Below, one piece after another: positions 40,417-43,272 of a stretch of 43,272 nucleotides of DNA. The DNA comes from Oscillospiraceae bacterium (lineage in GTDB: Bacteria; Bacillota; Clostridia; Oscillospirales; Oscillospiraceae). The notes beneath the pieces were generated by a model that made no database searches, was not told the DNA's origin, and saw only the letters and a list, made by a program, of their open reading frames with translations. Positions within the stretch are counted from its first letter, which is position 1, and each line of letters opens with the position of its first letter. The position numbers and the translations under genes are program-made. The stretch spans positions 1 to 43,272 of the forward strand of contig CACYOR010000005.1 in the NCBI GenBank assembly GCA_902775985.1. Direction: 5' to 3'.

Positions 40417-40656
40417 ATGGCCCGTGAAACGACAATCCCGCCGGAGCAGATGCTTGCCAACGCAATCATTATCCAGGCGGCAGACGATTACAGGACGTCG
40501 CTGCGGCGGCTCAAGCTGAACCGCATGAGCCGGGAGTATCTGGGAGTGAAGGAAGAATGCGAGAAGTTTTTCCTCTCCCAATGGTTCGAGCAGCTGACGA
40601 ATGTTGACGGCAAAGCGATCATGATGCGAATCCAGAAGGAGGAACTGGGAATATGA
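40417..40656 (+). CDS. Small phage protein before the DUF1492-type regulator (79 residues)
   Basis: A 79-residue, mostly helical charged protein (MARETTIPPEQMLANAIIIQA, EYLGVKEECEKFFLSQWFEQ). I recognise no catalytic motif. Its stop overlaps the start of the next gene as ATGA, so both are translated together. Similar short genes occur before ArpU/DUF1492-type regulators in Firmicute phages; the function is unknown. A moderate ribosome site lies before the ATG (GTGAGGA). Confidence 0.72.
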   Translation: MARETTIPPEQMLANAIIIQAADDYRTSLRRLKLNRMSREYLGVKEECEKFFLSQWFEQLTNVDGKAIMMRIQKEELGI

Positions 40657-41072
40657 CAGCAAGAGAGTATTTGAGTCAGGCTTATCGGCTGGATCAGAGG
40701 ATCAACAGCAAAATAGAGCAGCTGTCCACCCTGAACGATCTGGCCACCAAAGCCACGTCGGTGATGTCCGGCATGCCGCACAACCCGAATAAGGGCACGT
40801 CGTCCTTTGAGAACATCATCGCAAAGATCGTGGATCTGCAGAATGAGATCAACAGCGACATCGACTCGCTGGTGGATCTGAAAGCAGAGATCACGGCGAG
40901 AATCAATGCAGTGGAGAATACGGACTATCGCCTGATACTGGAGCGCCGGTACCTTTGCTGGGCAACATGGCCGGAGATCGCTGTGGAACTGAACTTTTCC
41001 ACCCGGCGCATGTTCCAGCTCCATGATCTGGCTCTTGAGGAGATCCAGAAGGATCTGGAAAGAGTGCAGTGA
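40653..41072 (+). CDS. DUF1492/ArpU-like phage transcription regulator
   Basis: A 139-residue protein. The first 100 residues form a long helical part (LSQAYRLDQRINSKIEQLS, then DLQNEINSDIDSLVDLKAEI); the C-terminal part RYLCWATWPEIAVELNFSTRRMFQLHDLALEEI is a sigma-70 region 4-like helix-turn-helix. This layout matches DUF1492/ArpU-type proteins, thought to switch on late phage genes. A conserved-looking intergenic sequence and a terminator follow, before metK. This may be where late transcription is regulated. Confidence 0.82.
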   Translation: MTAREYLSQAYRLDQRINSKIEQLSTLNDLATKATSVMSGMPHNPNKGTSSFENIIAKIVDLQNEINSDIDSLVDLKAEITARINAVENTDYRLILERRYLCWATWPEIAVELNFSTRRMFQLHDLALEEIQKDLERVQ

Positions 41073-41128
41073 ATTTCACTATTTTTCATATGGCTTATGT
41101 GATAGTATTAAACTGCGAAAAACGAAAC

Positions 41129-41163
41129 GCCTCACGGGGAGCAATCCCTGTGGGGCCTTTTTC
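41129..41163 (+). terminator. Terminator between regulator and metK
   Basis: GCCTCACGGG (41129-41138) pairs with CCCTGTGGGGC (41146-41156) around GAGCAAT, followed by five T. It ends the early operon. The sequence 41090-41115 between the regulator stop and this hairpin may hold a late promoter, but I cannot define one. Confidence 0.75.
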
Positions 41164-41179
41164 ATGAGGAGCGATATTA

Positions 41180-42238
41180 ATGAGAATTCTTACCTGTGAG
41201 CAGGTGTCGGACGGACACCCGGATAAAATCTGCGATCAGATCAGCGATGCCGTCGTGACAGACTGCCTGCAGCATGATCCCGATTCCCGCGTTGCGGTGG
41301 AGTGCCTCCTGAAGGATAATCACCTGATTATTGCCGGGGAGCTCACCAGCAAGCATGAGCCGGATTACAAGGCGCTGGTCGATCAGGTCTTTGACAGGAT
41401 CGGCAGGGAACGCCTCGGCTACCCGCCTGACATGGATATTCAGGTGCTGGTGAAGAAGCAGTCCCCGGATATCGCTATGGGCGTTGATACCGGCGGAGCA
41501 GGGGACCAAGGCGTCATGTTCGGCTACGCCAGTCTGGAAACGCCGGAGATGCTGCCGATTCCGTTTGCGGTGGCGACTCGTTTCCTGCAGAAGCTGAGAA
41601 AGCTCCCATACACGATCTTCAAAGCAGACGCCAAGAGCCAGGTCTCCTTCGATTACGATACCGGCGAGATTACCGCCTTCCTCTGCAGCGTGCAGCACAG
41701 CCCGGATGTTGAGATCGAGGAGTTTCGGCCGATTCTCGAGGAGCTCATGGTTGAGACCGCAGACGAGTATATGCTTGGCGGCGACTTCCTGAAGCTGGTC
41801 AATCCGACTGGCAGATTTGTTATCGGCGGCAGCTTTGCTGACTGCGGCGTCACCGGCAGGAAGATCTGCTGCGATTCCTATGGCTCCCTTGCCCATGTTG
41901 GTGGAGGTGCCTTCTCCGGGAAAGACCCGAGCAAGGTCGACCGTAGCGCAGCTTACATGCTGCGGCAGATCGCGCGGGACCTGGTGCATGCTGGTTTCGC
42001 CGAGAAGGTGGAGCTGCAGGCCGCGTATGCGATCGGAATTCCGGAGCCGGTTTCCATCCATGTGGATTGCTTCGGCACGAGCCGGAAAACCGAGGAGTTT
42101 ATCGAGAACTGCGTCCGCAATGGTTATGATCTCACTCCGCGCGGCATCAACAAGTACCTGGGCCTCAACCGGGTGGACTACAACAAGGTCTCCAGCTACG
42201 GACACTTCGGTAAGCAGGGCCTGCCCTGGGAGATGTGA
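41180..42238 (+). CDS. metK: Phage-encoded S-adenosylmethionine synthetase
   Basis: A 352-residue MetK, somewhat shorter than the roughly 390-residue host enzyme. Motifs are intact: SDGHPDKICDQISDAV (ATP and Mg site), DTGGAGDQGVMFGYA (the GAGDQG loop), KADAKSQVSFDYD and GGGAFSGKDPSKVDRSAAYM (the P-loop-like signature with the two catalytic lysines). It makes SAM from methionine and ATP. Firmicute phages carry metK before the packaging genes, commonly with DNA methyltransferases; no methyltransferase is seen in this window. A radical SAM enzyme elsewhere in the element also consumes SAM. ATG 41180 follows GAGGAGCG. The HNH gene starts 3 bases behind its stop. Confidence 0.93.
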   Translation: MRILTCEQVSDGHPDKICDQISDAVVTDCLQHDPDSRVAVECLLKDNHLIIAGELTSKHEPDYKALVDQVFDRIGRERLGYPPDMDIQVLVKKQSPDIAMGVDTGGAGDQGVMFGYASLETPEMLPIPFAVATRFLQKLRKLPYTIFKADAKSQVSFDYDTGEITAFLCSVQHSPDVEIEEFRPILEELMVETADEYMLGGDFLKLVNPTGRFVIGGSFADCGVTGRKICCDSYGSLAHVGGGAFSGKDPSKVDRSAAYMLRQIARDLVHAGFAEKVELQAAYAIGIPEPVSIHVDCFGTSRKTEEFIENCVRNGYDLTPRGINKYLGLNRVDYNKVSSYGHFGKQGLPWEM

Positions 42239-42241
42239 CGT

Positions 42242-42601
42242 ATGCCGCGCCGACCAGACACACCCTGCAAGCATCCCGGCTGCCCTCGGCTGGTTCCTTA
42301 CGGGAAGCAATACTGTGAAGAGCACGCGCTTGTCCACAGCGGTGACCGTCCCAGCGCAGCCAGCCGTGGGTACGGTGCAGCATGGCGCAGAGCCCGGAAG
42401 CATTACTTCGAAGCGCACCCGCTCTGTGTAGAGTGCATGAAGGAAGGAAAATACGTGCAGGCCACCGATGTTGACCACATCGTGCCGCACCGCGGTGACC
42501 CTGTTCTCTTCTGGGATAGGGGTAACTGGCAGGCCCTTTGCCATCGTCATCACAGCATCAAGACCCGTACTCAGGACATGCATCCGGAGTACCATTTTTA
42601 A
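42242..42601 (+). CDS. HNH endonuclease of phage type
   Basis: A 119-residue protein. CKHPGCPRLVPYGKQYCEEH is a zinc site at the start, CVECMKEGKYVQATDVDHIVPHRGD holds the first HNH His with a CxxC pair, and NWQALCHRHHSIKTRTQD ends the HNH site with the remaining His residues. The gene lies 3 bases behind metK. Such HNH proteins sit just before terminase genes in many phages and are needed, with terminase, for cutting DNA at cos sites. A terminase is not in view here. Confidence 0.92.
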   Translation: MPRRPDTPCKHPGCPRLVPYGKQYCEEHALVHSGDRPSAASRGYGAAWRRARKHYFEAHPLCVECMKEGKYVQATDVDHIVPHRGDPVLFWDRGNWQALCHRHHSIKTRTQDMHPEYHF

Positions 42602-42826
42602 TGTCGAATCGTGTCGAATTTTACCCCACCGGGGGCGGGTCAAAACCTCTACAGCCCTTGGCCCAAGGGACCGCCGCCCCCTCTCGCGTTGATTTTCGCG
42701 AAATTGTAAAGGGGTATTACTTGACACTGGCGCGAAATGCCACTATCCCGCTGGCTGTTCAGCAGACGGTGCCATGTTTGGCTTACCCTGCTTTTGCGCA
42801 ATTATTCAGGGCAGAAAGGAGAAAAC
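42602..42826. other. Non-coding GC-rich region behind the HNH gene
   Basis: No gene is apparent in these 225 bases. The first half is G+C-rich with a CCGGGGGCGGGTCAAAACC stretch and a CCCTTGG/CCAAGGG palindrome. A TTGACA at 42721-42726 is followed 17 bases later by a weak TATCCC. Sequence of this style directly behind a phage HNH gene could be a cos/packaging site; I cannot confirm that. Confidence 0.45.
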
Positions 42827-43272
42827 GTGGTAACTGTACTACAAGAAGAGCAGATCCGGCAACTCCGGTCTCAAGGGATCGGCTACCGGCAGATTGCAAA
42901 GCAGCTCGACCTGAGCCGTGATGATGTCCGGAACTACTGCAAAAAGTATAACCTCAACGGATACAAGGATGCAGTCGCGGCCAATATGCAGATGATGCAG
43001 GAGAACGGCTGCATGTGCAGATACTGCGGCTCTTTTCTGAAACAGCCGAAAACCGGCCGGAAGCGGCACTTCTGCAATGATACCTGCCGCCGAAAATGGT
43101 GGAACGATAATCGAGATAAGATCCGGCAGAGCGCCGGGTCCATCTATGGTTTCACCTGCAAACGCTGCGGTAAACAATTTACTGCCTACGGGAATCCCCA
43201 TAGGCAGTATTGCAGTCACGAGTGTTATATAAGCGATCGTTTTTGGGAAGGGGAGCAGCCTGTGAAGGCAAT
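42827..43272 (+). CDS. HTH and double zinc-finger protein, truncated at the window edge
   Basis: Open from GTG at 42827 to the window end (148 codons) behind an AAAGGAG site. The start MVTVLQEEQIRQLRSQ and IGYRQIAKQLDLSRDDVRNY form a sigma-70 region 4-like or resolvase-like helix-turn-helix. Two zinc motifs follow: CRYCGSFLKQP with FCNDTCRRKWW, and CKRCGKQF with QYCSHECY. Proteins of this kind are found in Firmicute mobile elements, often close to recombinase genes. The C-terminus is not visible. It could be a regulator or a recombination helper. Confidence 0.75.
   Translation, partial: MVTVLQEEQIRQLRSQGIGYRQIAKQLDLSRDDVRNYCKKYNLNGYKDAVAANMQMMQENGCMCRYCGSFLKQPKTGRKRHFCNDTCRRKWWNDNRDKIRQSAGSIYGFTCKRCGKQFTAYGNPHRQYCSHECYISDRFWEGEQPVKA

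Larger units (their letters stand above)
18839..43272. mobile_element. Integrated phage-like element inserted in comEC (left end; right end outside window)
   Basis: The left boundary is the point where comEC similarity stops, at about 18838/18839. From there on come an AT-rich cargo operon and then phage-type genes: cleavable repressor, recA, Y-family polymerase, SNF2 helicase, family A polymerase, primase-helicase, VRR-NUC, DUF1492-type regulator, MetK and HNH. No integrase, terminase or capsid gene appears before the window ends. In streptococci, elements with serine recombinases (Tn1207.3/phage 10394.4) are known in comEC, which makes comEC a credible attachment gene. Whether this is a full prophage or a reduced island cannot be decided here. 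Confidence 0.82.

Overview
The window looks like chromosome of a GC-rich, Gram-positive Clostridia-type Firmicute (probably Oscillospirales/Eubacteriales). The signs are a T-box leader controlling alaS, a PcrA-type helicase, an mltG/U32-peptidase pair arranged much as in Bacillus, GH25 and HIT genes of Firmicute type, and consensus sigma-A promoters with strong Shine-Dalgarno sites. No rRNA, tRNA or CRISPR array is visible. The taxonomic call is inference from gene style only.

Positions 1 to about 18838 are ordinary chromosome. In order: the end of a prephenate dehydratase gene, a fused shikimate dehydrogenase-shikimate kinase, type II dehydroquinase and a DUF554 membrane protein (an aromatic amino acid operon with 4-bp overlaps); a leftward pcrA-eamA pair; a GNAT acetyltransferase; an anchored GH25 muramidase; peptide release factor 3 with a cyclodeaminase-family protein; a sirtuin; a striking 200-bp run of stem-loops; a thymidylate kinase; a leftward 46-residue Cys/Gly-rich membrane peptide; mltG with a U32 peptidase of the tRNA-hydroxylation type; a T-box(Ala), a zinc-ribbon protein and alaS; a HIT protein; and the first 241 codons of comEC.

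From about 18839 to the end of the window lies a phage-like integrated element that cuts comEC at its conserved VSG motif. Its left end carries a visibly AT-rich cargo operon (19.1-25.95 kb) with its own promoter and terminator: a radical SAM enzyme, an unknown protein, a phospholipase-D-like/SF2 helicase fusion, a 60-residue protein, a DndD/Rad50-like ATPase with a zinc hook, and a second unknown protein. Most of these genes overlap or nearly touch. This set matches no defence system I can name and is the best candidate here for an undescribed one.

To its right the base composition returns to GC-rich and the genes are phage-like: DUF551 protein, recA, two small genes and a LexA-like self-cleaving repressor (leftward); then a Y-family polymerase, XRE regulators, SNF2 helicase, a conserved phage coiled-coil protein, a Cys-containing phage protein, family A DNA polymerase, a DUF4406-like protein, a primase-helicase, a probable replication-origin region, VRR-NUC nuclease, a DUF1492-type regulator, a phage MetK, an HNH endonuclease, and a truncated HTH/zinc-finger gene at the right edge. 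RecA, the cleavable repressor and the error-prone polymerase together look like a self-contained SOS-type switch. No integrase, terminase or structural gene falls inside the window, so the right end of the element lies beyond it.
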